15,047 nucleotides of DNA from Echinostoma caproni (GCA_900618425.1 UZAN01039534.1:127556-142602); one strand, 5' to 3'; shown: positions 1 through 8,499, counted from the first letter of the stretch. A program made the numbers and translations. The notes: generated by a model not told the origin, from the letters alone.

Positions 1-188
1 GAGGTGCAATTAAGAGCAACCTGCCATCTTGCACGCTTGCGTTTTTTGGTCCAGTCTGGAGTCGCACAAACCGCTAAACCATTGAAGCATATCGTGGCAC
101 GTTTGAAACGAATTATATCATCTCGTGAGTACCGACCGCGCATGATTGTGAGTGAAAAGGTTAAAAATCCCAGTGTGACGGAGAGCGA
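1..188 (+). CDS. possible partial coding exon running in from the left edge
   Basis: Reading frame 1 is open from the window edge to a TAA at 190-192 (about 63 codons). A perfect splice-donor hexamer GTAAGT lies at 189-194, so the exon would end at 188 just before the stop is reached. The predicted peptide is basic, with a stretch reading VARLKRIISSREYRPR; I do not recognise a family. An open run of this length is not rare by chance, so the donor is the main support. If real, the Penelope-like element that follows would lie in the downstream intron. No start codon is claimed because the frame enters from outside the window. Confidence 0.25.
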
Positions 189-259
189 GTAAGTGTAGCG
201 CAGCCAATCGAAGGGCGCGCGTGACAGATCGATTTCTGTAATCACCAATCCCTGTTTAA

Positions 260-1560
260 ACCACAATATCATTTAGGTGCATCAGTGCTTCCCGGGATTC
301 ACTTATAATTTCCACGATACCTGAAGATGCGAAACAAACCATCCGACAAACAATCGTCCCAGCTCTGAGGCGAAAAGGAAAACCAAACGTGCTATCAAAC
401 CGCGAGGACAAAGCACTGAAGATGAACAAAAGTGTCGTCATTCTTTCAGGAGATAAAGGACGAATTACTGTGGTCATGGACAAAACCGACTACATTCAAA
501 AGGCCAAAGAACTACTCCAAGACACAAACACCTACCGCAGGATCGATATGGACCCCACCGCAAAACTGGAAAACACCACATGAAAACGACTGGAGGAGCT
601 ACATCAAATAACCAAAGAGAATGAGAGCAAAACCTCGGCTATCCCATAATTCTGTGAACTGCCGAAGGTACACAAGGAAAGAATTCCCTTGAGACCGATC
701 GTCTCTTATCCAGGAACAGCTACATACAAATTAGCAAAGGAGTTATGGAAACGACTGAAGCCGCTCATCGCTGGACACGAGTATATCGTCATGAACTCAA
801 GACAATTCTTGGACAACTTCAAAACTGTCAACATTCAAGAAGACGAAATAATGGTCTCGTTCGACGTCACCGCCTTGTTCACTTTTATCGACTTGGACCT
901 GGCAAGATCCAAGTTGTGGGAATCGATAACTGAACACCCTAAAAACCAACCAATAGAACCAGCTGCAATTTGCGAACTTCTGGAATTATGCATGCTTCAA
1001 ATTCGAGAGTGAAATATATGAACAACTGCAGGGAACACCAATGGGATCTCCAATTTCCGGAATCGTAGCCGAAGCCGTGATGCAAAAGCTAGAGAAGGAG
1101 GTACTACCAAGTTTCTGGCCAAANAATACGTTGATGACACATTCGTCGTCTTGAAGAAGTCGGAACTGGAAAGAACACACAACATCATCAATAACACATT
1201 CAACGGCATCAAGTTCACAATGGAGACGGAGAAGGATAAACAACTGGCCTTTTTGGACATTTTGATCATCAGAACGCCATCGGGAAACCGGAGACAAGGG
1301 TCTACCGCAAAGCAACGCATACGGCTCAAATTTTCAACTTCAAAAGTAATCATCCACACAGCCACAAAAGATGCTGTGTTAGAACCTTGTTCGGAACAAT
1401 TCGAACACACTGCAGCACCGACATACTCAAGAAGAAAGAAGAAAGATATCTCCTCAGAGTATTTGCTCGCAACGGTTACACCCTCAACTTCATTAAAAGA
1501 ACTTTAATCCAAAGAAAAAGAGAGAAACAACAGACGGAGAATCGAGAACAAGAACTACCC
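260..1560 (+). pseudogene. PLE-1 reverse transcriptase, frameshifted and interrupted by stops
   Basis: Frame 2 begins with an N-terminal PLE segment (RQTIVPALRRKGKPN), then MNKSVVILSGDKGR, LPKVHK and LRPIVSYPG, which mark the RT fingers. Motif A reads MVSFDVTALFT (about 851-883). Motif B reads GTPMGSPISG in frame 3. Motif C is YVDD at 1127-1138, back in frame 2. Further RT/thumb text (LAFLDILIIRTPSGN, then TRVYRKATHTAQIFNF in frame 1) follows. Breaks: TGA at 581-583, TAA at 647-649 inside the P-x-F...LPKVHK segment, a one-base insertion near 995, lost sequence at the N at 1124, and shifts near 1290 and 1560. Both catalytic aspartate motifs survive in the text, but no continuous frame does. 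Identification is secure; exact ends are not. Confidence 0.9.
1124..1124. other. single-N sequence join inside the PLE-1 RT
   Basis: A lone N follows the codons for a W-P pair and is followed three bases later by the YVDD codons in another frame. PLE proteins usually have several residues (a short LxxR-type stretch) between these points, so roughly ten bases seem to be missing here. Only two bases (AA) repeat on the two sides, so a simple overlap collapse does not explain this one. It is probably an unresolved join in a multicopy repeat. Confidence 0.5.
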
Positions 1561-2023
1561 TGCCGTACATCAAGGACGTTTCGGAAATGACGGCAAGACT
1601 GCTCAGATCATACGGAATCCAAGTCGCCCACAGACCTACCGCCTGTCTCAGGAGACTTCTGTCAAAACCAAAGGAGAAAACAATGTAGAAGGACAAAAGC
1701 AGTGTTACAAAAGGAATTGCAAGAACTGCTCAGAACACTATATCGGACAAACTGGAAGTAAACTGTCCACAAGGATCCGTGAACACCAAACGGCAGTCAG
1801 GAGACATGACCCACTACCTTTGATTTCCCTTCACGAAGATCAAGAAGGGCATCAGTTTGACTTCGCTTTAGTGAAGAGTATCGACGAAGCCCGATCAAAA
1901 TACGCCAGAGAATTTCTCGAAGCTTGGCTCTCCTCAATCAACAGGCACACTGAACTGGATCACGTGTACACGCCAATGAAACTCAAGGATCAAATTACGC
2001 AATCAAAAATGGTCACGGTGTAA
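1560..2023 (+). pseudogene. PLE-1 linker and GIY-YIG endonuclease domain
   Basis: After the frame change near 1560, frame 3 reads YIKDVSEMTARLLRSYG and LRRLLSKPKEKTM, the PLE linker, then meets TAG at 1686-1688. A further shift near 1705 leads into frame 2. There the GIY-YIG core appears as CKNCSEHYIGQTG followed by KLSTRIREHQTAVRRHD, with the Cys pair, the YIG turn, the conserved Arg and the His positions typical of Penelope endonucleases. The C-terminal part (FALVKSIDEARSKYAREFLEAW) includes the family's REFLE-type glutamate. The frame ends at TAA 2021-2023. The domain nicks target DNA for retrotransposition in intact relatives. This copy has a readable endonuclease frame (about 1706-2023) but no intact RT ahead of it. 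Confidence 0.88.
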
Positions 2024-2199
2024 CCTGAGAACGGACCAAAACCGCAATCAGGACGGATGGACAACCACCTCCCCTACCAACCTCGCCCCCACGCACCAGT
2101 TTAACGGCGAACCCAGTCGAACATAATGAGAACAAGGGACAACAATGGTCGGTGGAGAACACATGTATAAACGAACGGACACAAACAAGACTTCCACTT

Positions 2200-2265
2200 C
2201 ACAAGCACTGATGATGTCACCTCGGCTGGTGATAATACGTTTGCAAATAAATTGCCAAGCTCGGT
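2200..2265 (+). ncRNA. degraded hammerhead-like motif at the PLE-1 3' end
   Basis: A perfect hammerhead core heptamer CTGATGA lies at 2208-2214. It is followed by a 5-bp stem, TCACC at 2217-2221 with GGTGA at 2228-2232, closed by a 6-nt loop, as in hammerhead helix II. The expected GAAA after the stem is mutated to a TAATA-type run (2233-2237). Penelope-like elements are known to carry hammerheads in their terminal pseudo-LTR regions. A second copy on the minus strand at 5385-5447 keeps GAAA but has lost the heptamer, so the ancestral motif probably had both halves. Helix I, helix III and the cleavage site are not clear. This copy is probably inactive. Confidence 0.45.
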
Positions 2266-2290
2266 GAACAGGAGAAATAGATTGCAGTCA

Positions 2291-3000
2291 GTAGTTATTC
2301 TTTCAGATTCATCACTTGGCCTTTGGTGGTCTTGTTACCTACTACTCACAATTGAGTAGTATCTCACAATATCGGTAGCAATATGTGGCCTGCTTTATCC
2401 GTACTAAGAATCAACGCGCATTTAGGAGGCGAAACGCTTGTCTCTTTAGCTGTATATCTCTAGGCAACGAACTCGTCGGATAGCTGCATCGGTAATCTAA
2501 GGCGACATAAATTGTTCGCCAAATAATTCACCCGTAACACTGTGGGTAAAACAGCACTGAATACTCTTTTCAGCCGTGCTACCTTTGAAACTTCTGGTGG
2601 TCACACGTCCAGTTTCTCCTTCACGATGGTCTTTCATTTCGTGAAAGATTCATATAGCTGCCTCTGATTGGCTTCTATTTCAAAAAAAAGATGATGGATT
2701 GGATTTGTGCTATTGGAATTGTAGGTTTGTTCACATCTGAGCGTAAACATATCATTAAATATTTCAACCCTCTGCTTATTCAGTCACCGACGAGTACTCC
2801 CTGTTGCATCCCCACCTGTGTCCATCGACTTTTCCTTTCTCATGTTTGCCAGTGTACACATTTTCATTCACTCGGTAGACGAGAAAACCAGCATAAATTT
2901 GTCTTCTGCTTCTAATATAGTTTAGTCATGTCACGTAGGTAATATCGTTCAAAAACAGGGCCCATTTGTGATGCATATAAAAATCTTCATGAATCATACA
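2291..3000. other. intergenic, no gene recognised
   Basis: Stop codons are dense in all frames and no RNA gene was recognised. The only local structures are a perfect 9-bp inverted repeat around CAAT at 2340-2361 (TACTACTCA / TGAGTAGTA) and a small 6-bp hairpin at about 2631-2647 (CTTTCA / TGAAAG). Neither has an assigned role. A 74-codon plus-strand frame at 2691-2915 has no recognisable domain. Confidence 0.6.
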
Positions 3001-3006
3001 TTTAAT
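3001..3006 (-). terminator. candidate poly(A) signal (ATTAAA) of the GPCR gene
   Basis: The plus-strand TTTAAT reads ATTAAA on the minus strand, about 165 nt after the GPCR stop codon at 3171-3173. ATTAAA is the commonest variant of the poly(A) hexamer, and the distance fits a short 3' UTR. Such hexamers are frequent in AT-rich DNA, so the call is tentative. Confidence 0.3.
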
Positions 3007-3170
3007 GTTTGTAAACAATGCACATAGAAAATGTCAAATGAAGTATTTTCAGAATATAATAGCAAACAAGTGATTATCACAAGGTGAGAGGTGTGTATGC
3101 AGAACGACGAGGTCCGGTGAGTGCGACTGACACACAAAACGAAATCTGTACAGAACTATTTACCTCCGGG

Positions 3171-4558
3171 TTAAGGATGTCGACACCGAGCAAAACGTCT
3201 GCATTCACAAGGATTGGTAAAGTGGAGAATCACTTCGCGTAAGCCACGATTAAACAAAGCATACGCAATCGGATTGAGAGCGACATTTGTGTACCCATTC
3301 CATACCAACAATCGTTGCACAAACATGCTTGTTCCGGTATTGGTGTAACTTAATCGGGCTGTGAAAGCAGCGCTCAGATAGGCAATCGTGTGTGGGATCC
3401 ATGCAATGCCGAGTAACGTGATCAACAAGACCACCAACCGAATGGCTCTCTGTTCCCGCAACATACGTCGATCCAACATGTTCGATATTTGNATATTTGA
3501 ATATAATTTTTTTCTTTGCCTGTTGGCATCGCGGAAATCTGCGAACCAGTGTCTGACAGATACTCAACCGTGTGACTTGGTACTTTGGGACAGGTCGCTA
3601 GACGGACCAGAATAGGCTTGTTGAAATGGATTTCTTTGTGTGCGCACTCTGTGGGCCACAAACCACTAAACGTTTCGACCGTGGGAATTGTACTGTGCAC
3701 TTGCACTTGATGCTTTGGCAAACGTTTTCCGGGTCGTATGACCGGATCTATGTCGGTGAATGCGCTACGCAATTGCATACTAGAACTGCGTCTAAGACGT
3801 CGTATTTCCATGTGACGTTTCTTGTGTGAGGCCCATCTGATTTCCATTTTTCGACGTTGTTTACGCATAAGCACAAGCATACGACCGTACAGTCCNTACA
3901 GTCCAACCATGAGTAATAACGGTAGTAGGAAAGAACCAAACACCACATAGGTGGCGTAGAACGGTTCGATTCGGAAAACGATTTTGGAATGCAAAGCTTG
4001 ACTTGCAAACTCTCGTAAGCGTCGAATTTTCACAGATGTCATCAAAAACGAGGGGGACCAGACTGCGAAAGAGACTGTCCAGATTAGGGCGTAATAAGCC
4101 AAAGTACGTCGCATTTTCCGTTTGACTCCAATCAGATACCACTTGGGATGCGCAATTGCCGTGTATCGATCGATTGCAATGGATGTCGTGGACCAGACAG
4201 ATGCAGTATACACCAAACGATTCCCATTCAACCAAATCACACCGACTTCAATGGAGAAGGGCCAAAACCCAAGAACATCTTTGCAAGCGGATAGGGTCAT
4301 AAAAAAGAGCCCGATAAAAAAATCGATAGCAGCCTGATGACCAATCAACAGATTTGAGGGGGTGCGGAGTGCAGGTTTAGTTAACAGAGCGTAGGCGACT
4401 AATCCGTTACTTCCCAACGTCCAAGTAATTAGCACACTGAGTGGGACAATCTTCCACACAGCTGATCCGGCATCTGAATGCGAGGCTAAAATCACATTGA
4501 ACTCAGCGGACACATCACCGACAACCAACACGGAAGTGCTTTCATCGGTATGATTCAT
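3171..4558 (-). CDS. amine-receptor-like class A GPCR, intronless; frame split only by assembly Ns
   Basis: This encodes a seven-transmembrane receptor of the rhodopsin family. Numbering follows the 456-aa model obtained by collapsing the duplicated bases beside each N. Features: N-glycosylation sequon NHT at residue 2; TM1 with N51 (1.50); TM2 with D79 (2.50); TM3 ending IDRYTAIAHP (DRY at 130-132); W160 (4.50); P213 (5.50) and a Tyr at 5.58; TM6 with AWIPH (W381, P383); TM7 with VWNGYTNVALNPIAY (N423, P424). TM5 and TM6 are joined by a long third loop of about 140 residues, very basic at its start, with MEIR twice and RRSSS. The tail has a Cys cluster (NPCEC) that could be palmitoylated. 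The start is the first ATG after an in-frame TGA at 4565-4567. Oddities: Asn at 3.32, no Cys at 3.25 and none in ECL2. The WxGYxN motif in TM7 points to amine receptors, but the ligand is unknown. Confidence 0.87.
3485..3499. other. unmerged contig overlap: 7-bp duplication around a single N
   Basis: ATATTTG occurs at 3485-3491 and again at 3493-3499, separated only by N at 3492. This is what remains when two contig ends overlap but are joined with one N. Removing the N and one copy (8 bases) shifts the minus-strand frame so that the receptor's third loop reads directly into LREQRAIRLVV and TM6. The frame then stays open to the TAA at 3171. Confidence 0.75.
3888..3904. other. unmerged contig overlap: 8-bp duplication around a single N
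   Basis: TACAGTCC occurs at 3888-3895 and again at 3897-3904, flanking N at 3896. Collapsing it removes 9 bases (three codons), keeps the frame, and places Tyr at position 5.58 of the receptor, where class A GPCRs usually have it. Left as given, the N falls in a TAN codon, which would be either Tyr or a stop. Confidence 0.75.
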
Positions 4559-4564
4559 TACAAC

Positions 4565-4616
4565 TCAGGTTATTGATCGGTTGACTACTAGCATAACTGA
4601 CTGAAAAACAAGAAAA
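4565..4616 (-). promoter_or_regulatory. candidate 3' splice (or trans-splice) acceptor and short uORF upstream of the GPCR
   Basis: On the minus strand a pyrimidine-rich run, TTTTCTTGTTTTTCAG, ends with AG at 4601-4602, 43 nt before the GPCR ATG. It could receive a 5' UTR exon or, since flatworms trans-splice many mRNAs, a spliced leader. Just after it an ATG at 4592-4594 opens a 9-codon uORF that ends with TGA at 4565-4567, in frame with the receptor and only 6 nt before its start. A message starting at this acceptor would carry the uORF, which could limit translation of the receptor. All of this is inference from sequence. Confidence 0.35.
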
Positions 4617-5384
4617 ATGAATTAGGTTGTTAGTTCCACACTATGCTGCACAGGCGGTAAAGAAAAATTTATTTGTGTAAACCGTGGAAATTAGTAACGC
4701 ACACTATCAAAATACATCGCTGATTTCGTCGTACATTTTTTCTGATTGAATTGGAAAAGTGTACGAAGTGGAGCTGTTGTAAATTCAAAGGTTAGGACAT
4801 TTCACATTTTTATTGTGTTACACTTATGTTAAATTTGGTAAATTGAAAAAATGATCGCATCTTCTTCATGGTGATAGAAATGGTAAAAATTATTCTAAGA
4901 TGCAAATCGCATGAAAAGCTTGCGTTTTACCTGGTCGAGCTGCTGTAACTGAGTTATCTTAGTCGCAATCAGAAGGTGATGCATGACATTGTTTTTCTAC
5001 ATGACAAACTTCGTGGGGCATCTTACTGTTAAATAATTACAACTAATGGCAAACCATTGGAGTTGTCATCCCGGATCATTTGTTCCATTTGCTTTTAATA
5101 AATCAAACCACTGAAATGACTGTTGATGCTATTTTCACCGACCGCTAACTTCGTTGGTTCGTTAAGTTGGTTTGACAGAGTACACATCAAAGTCATTCTT
5201 TCCCGCGGACCCGGTTTGGTAGACTTTATGTAACAAGAACGGACCTACTTTAACCATGCTGTCCATCTCACTGGAAGAATATCCTCGTGTTATCCTTGGG
5301 ATGCGTATTACTCAGTCTTGCTCACTAAAGTTAACCACACTTGCCGCTTCTTCACTATGCTTACCTCGGGAATGTCGTAAAGGT
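4617..5384. other. AT-rich non-coding stretch, nothing recognised
   Basis: No frame of useful length, no RNA gene and no retroelement motif was found by eye. A promoter or 5' UTR exon of the minus-strand GPCR could lie here, but no specific element can be supported. Confidence 0.55.
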
Positions 5385-5447
5385 TTGTAAACCGCCCTAA
5401 TTTGTTTGCGAACCTTTCATCACTAGCTGAGGTAACATCCTCACTCT
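5385..5447 (-). repeat. remnant of a PLE terminal region with hammerhead-like core, minus strand
   Basis: Read on the minus strand, this stretch aligns with the PLE-1 3' end (2203-2256) at roughly three quarters of about 50 positions without gaps. Shared blocks include ACCTC, AGTGAT/GGTGAT, and GCAAA-A-AAATT. The helix II stem is retained (TTAC with GTGA, one T-G pair) and GAAA follows it, which PLE-1 lacks. The heptamer has decayed to GTGAGGA. It is therefore an independent relic of the same family or a close one. No RT or endonuclease text was recognised on either side, so only the terminal repeat seems to remain. Confidence 0.55.
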
Positions 5448-5554
5448 GCTTTATTTGATGGGGATTACTTATGTCTATTAAATTGAATAGTTTTTCCTTA
5501 GCTAATTCTGATCAAATATGATCAATCCATTTAGCCGTTGAACCAGCACGAGAA

Positions 5555-5597
5555 ATTCAATTATTATTATTATTATTATATTATTCAATTATTCAAC
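5555..5597. repeat. ATT microsatellite with ATTCAA flanks
   Basis: Six TTA units run from 5561 to about 5579. On both sides there are imperfect ATTCAA-type words (ATTCAA before, ATTATTCAATTATTCAA after). It could be the simple-sequence tail of a retroelement, since the text that follows (GGGTAGGGCCTATTGG) is more GC-rich than its surroundings, but I cannot name the element. Confidence 0.7.
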
Positions 5598-6918
5598 CGT
5601 TTTGGGTAGGGCCTATTGGTCCGTTGATGCGTCGCGAAGTAACCACTGGTTTATTGCAACATTCGATCCCAGAGTCACTTTGGAATAAATTTCTGATTTA
5701 GTTTGATGTTAGCACTCACTGAGTTGTGTAAAACATGTCTGGTTTATTTAGACCGGGCTTGATAACTTTTTCTCGGATGAGATTTGAGTTTTCACTCATC
5801 TTGATGGAATGAAATTACCATGCATGAATCATATTACCTAGAGGAGAACAAATGTTTATGAACCCTCGTTGATCACATGCTCCCATTTGTGCAATCTAAT
5901 ACTTCAGATATTTGTTGCATTTCAATGTTTAGACAACAAATATTTTGTATTTTGTCTTGGTTTCAAAAGAATTCTTCTCAAGTGGGCAATAAATTTCTCA
6001 AGGCCCTCCATGCATGATGAATGTTTCTGGATTGATCATTAGTTGGTCGTTTGTTTCCGTCCTTGTAGCAGTTGCGAGGACCTACTCTGAAAGGTTATCC
6101 TCACTGCTTATTGTCGAGTGTTTTTTGAGTACGGCTTGACGTGTTCTGGATATGGTTAGGTGTACGTTAAAGTTGACGGAGAATTCATCACACACAATCT
6201 TATTGGTCTTCTGTCATTATTCTTTGAGTTCACGTTCAAGAATACTTATCTATTGGAGCAAATTGACGCTTCTTGCATACAAAGCATTCTTAAACCGAGC
6301 CTTCAGATGAATACCAACGTGCCAGCGTGTACAATTCGCGGTCTGATTTGGGGGAAAGGAATGAATATAAAAAAACAAATTTGGGCAAGACACATTTTAA
6401 AAGTCATAAGTATGTGCGGATATCTTGGACTCAATCAGACTGAGAAACTGCGTTGGTGCTGCCCATAAATGGTAACTGGTCATTAAGGCAAGAGCACGTT
6501 TATGAAACCATATAATTAAAAGTTATATAAGGAGAGAAAGGAATCATGCATCCGACACGGTGTAGCCACTTTATTACATTTTATCGTGCGAGAAATTCAG
6601 ACAAAAAACTGACGTAGATTGTAAGTTGAGAAACCGGAGTTCTTTTCACCGAGAATTTAAAGATGAGCAGTAGCAATGGTGGTATTGAGGATAAGTATTT
6701 AGAATGTGCAGAACGGTCAGACCACATGATGGTCAGAAATCTAAAGTGACGTTATCAGAAATGCGAAAGCGGGTGATGTATCATAAGTCCTTCTTGTATA
6801 CGAAGAGCTCAATAATTAATTCTTTTAGCAATCTCAAGAAACACTGTTTAAGGTCTAATCATATTATGGTATAAAAACGCCTAATGCGATCATGCGAAAT
6901 GGTTGACTACAGTTTGCT
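5598..6918. other. non-coding stretch, no gene recognised; one foldback
   Basis: No conserved coding text was found. A 102-codon plus-strand frame at 6160-6468 shows no domain and is regarded as chance. At 6076-6102 a foldback pairs GAGGA/CCT with AGG/TCCTC. Read on the minus strand, this region (CAGTGAGGATAACC...) weakly resembles the PLE terminal motif at 5385-5447 and may be a more decayed copy. Confidence 0.45.
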
Positions 6919-7170
6919 GGGTGGGTGCAGTGGTTTAGTCGCTGTCACTGGCCTGCTTTTGACCCTATGGTTCGAGGTTCGAGCCCGGCCACCCCCTTCC
7001 ACCTTTGGTGGTAGGTAGCTTTGCTGTCGTCCGGTTCAGTACAACGCCTAACCTAGAGGGGCCTAATGTGGTTAGCGACTCCATGTCCCGGGGCTTAGGT
7101 TGCCGGTTTCCACGACGGAGCAGCAGGTCTTCCTGACTATGGGGTTCGTCCCGTCTGCTGTTCACTACAG
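6919..7170 (+). mobile_element. tRNA-derived SINE
   Basis: The 5' head spans 6919-6994, exactly 76 nt, and behaves like a tRNA. GGGTGG at 6919-6924 can pair with CCACCC at 6989-6994 as an acceptor stem. An A-box-like TGGTTTAGTCGC lies at 6931-6942, and a perfect B box GGTTCGAGCCC at 6976-6986. A second partial B box overlaps just upstream (GGTTCGAGG at 6969-6977). The following body, about 175 nt, is GC-rich compared with its surroundings. It ends in AT-rich sequence near 7170 without a clear poly(A) tail, so the 3' end is approximate. It would be transcribed by RNA polymerase III and moved by a partner LINE or PLE. It does not encode a protein. Confidence 0.65.
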
Positions 7171-7174
7171 AAAT

Positions 7175-7385
7175 GTGTGCAATATAAAATACGACTTATT
7201 GATTCGTGGCGTTTGTTCATAATTGGAACTCGTGTATTAAAATTGTTGGTAGTGTGGTGTTCTACCACTCTGAGCAACCCGGTTTTCGGTTCCACATGCA
7301 GCACTGAGTTCAAGCTGGTATTGAAGAGTAGGGTAATATAACGGTGCTTAACCAAATGCCTGGCATGATTTAGCACCACAGACAT
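7175..7385 (-). repeat. second tRNA-like repeat, minus strand
   Basis: On the minus strand the run GGTTGCTCAGAGTGGTAGAAC (about 7261-7281) resembles the A-box and D-arm region of a tRNA. About 45-50 nt later a weak B-box-like GAGTTCCAATTA appears (7224-7235). The stretch is open in one frame (7137-7385), but the peptide has no domain and is likely a by-product of a repeat. The 3' ends of this repeat and of the plus-strand SINE at 6919-7170 would converge near 7170-7180. Assignment is tentative because the B box is poor. Confidence 0.3.
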
Positions 7386-8499
7386 AGAGATTCATGGGAA
7401 AAGGTTTAATGCAAAATTGTAGGTGCTATTTTACCCCTTTAAAGGACAGAAAATCCCGGTTGTATCCAGCATTGATCTCACGCAAGGTGCAAGTTAGCAG
7501 CAAATGAGTGGCTTTGTTTCAACCCACCGTCAACCCCTTCTTAAAACAAAGTTGTACCGCTATACGCCACACAGCACCATCCTCAATAAATGTGCATGGA
7601 ATATGCGATAAACAAGAACTTAATCAGCATCAAAATGATTGATCTGTTTCGTTTGTGATCCCTGAACTGACGGTTCTCACAGCGTTAGAAATAACTTTTT
7701 CACAGGTCAGGCTGGTCAAGCCATTTGAAGACAATGTAAACTCCATTAGCACTGAAAGATAAAACATTCCTCATCTAAGAGGATGCGTGGGACAAAAGAG
7801 TCTGAATGAAAACCAAAGCAACCGGGATGGAAACCCGTGCAACAAGAGCAAATAATGTGTCAAAATGGAAAAATCGATTGATACTTGGGTTCATCACATC
7901 ATGATAACGGTAGTGAATAATGAGTTTCATTGAAACAACGTCAACTACTGATAGTTGATATTATTCTAGCGTTTTATGTATTCAGTTATTCACTTGCATC
8001 CATTCAGTACTTAACAAAGTTCAGTTCAGCATTTTGAAGGTATTGCTCAAATATCACACCCCTATAGAACATTATTACCTGAGTAAATCCGTCAACCCAG
8101 TTGCTAATCAAACTAGGCAAAACGCAATTGTACGACGCGTCTGATTACCACGTTGTTGATTGCGTACAAATAATGACCCATATTTAGTACAAATCAAAAA
8201 TGATAATAAAATATGTCTGTTCCGCATATCCCTTGTAGTTTCCACTCCCATCCCTTCCGTACACTGTATCAACTGATTACAAGAATAAAATAGGCACACG
8301 AAAGGAATCAAAGGAATCGTTTGTCTTAGCAGAACTACAATAATCCACCTAAAACCTATTGACAGAAAAACACGAGTAGCGAACAAGCTCGTTTTCGATA
8401 ACTTTATCCTCTGACTAATACAGCTATACAGATTTAGTGAACAAACGTGAAAGAAATAATGTCAGAATGAAAATGCTTTGATTACGTGGTATGGAAGTG
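7386..8499. other. non-coding stretch, nothing recognised
   Basis: No conserved protein text, RNA gene or clear repeat was seen. A 92-codon minus-strand frame at 8108-8386 lies downstream of PLE-2 and shows only generic hydrophobic text. The 3' end of PLE-2 may extend into the right part of this interval, but its boundary could not be fixed. Confidence 0.5.

Larger units (their letters stand above)
260..2290 (+). mobile_element. Penelope-like retroelement (PLE-1), decayed copy
   Basis: This is one degenerate Penelope-like element in the plus orientation, with RT, linker/thumb, GIY-YIG endonuclease and a 3' non-coding end in the expected order. The family encodes one RT-endonuclease protein used for target-primed retrotransposition. 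Homology is visible from about 260, after an in-frame TAA at 257-259. The 5' part is missing or unrecognisable, and the 3' boundary near 2290 is approximate. At least two in-frame stops, several frameshifts and a single N at 1124 show it cannot encode a working protein as given. The 3' end carries a hammerhead-like motif, described separately. No target-site duplication was found by eye. Confidence 0.9.

Noticed and set aside
2340..2361. Perfect 9-bp inverted repeat around CAAT
   Set aside because: No partner structure or gene makes sense of it; short palindromes of this size can occur by chance in 15 kb.
2425..2445. GGCGAAACGCTTGTC, resembling the 3' half of a hammerhead
   Set aside because: No CTGATGA-like heptamer or helix II lies upstream at the right distance.
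3250..3567. 105-codon minus-strand frame overlapping the GPCR
   Set aside because: It is the third frame across the receptor's TM6-TM7 region; the genuine helices are in another frame.
6160..6468. 102-codon plus-strand frame
   Set aside because: No recognisable domain, ordinary AT-rich composition and no supporting splice or start context.
8108..8386. 92-codon minus-strand frame with a hydrophobic start
   Set aside because: It lies beyond the PLE-2 endonuclease and has no PLE or LINE RT motif; I looked there for the missing CR1 3' half and did not find it.
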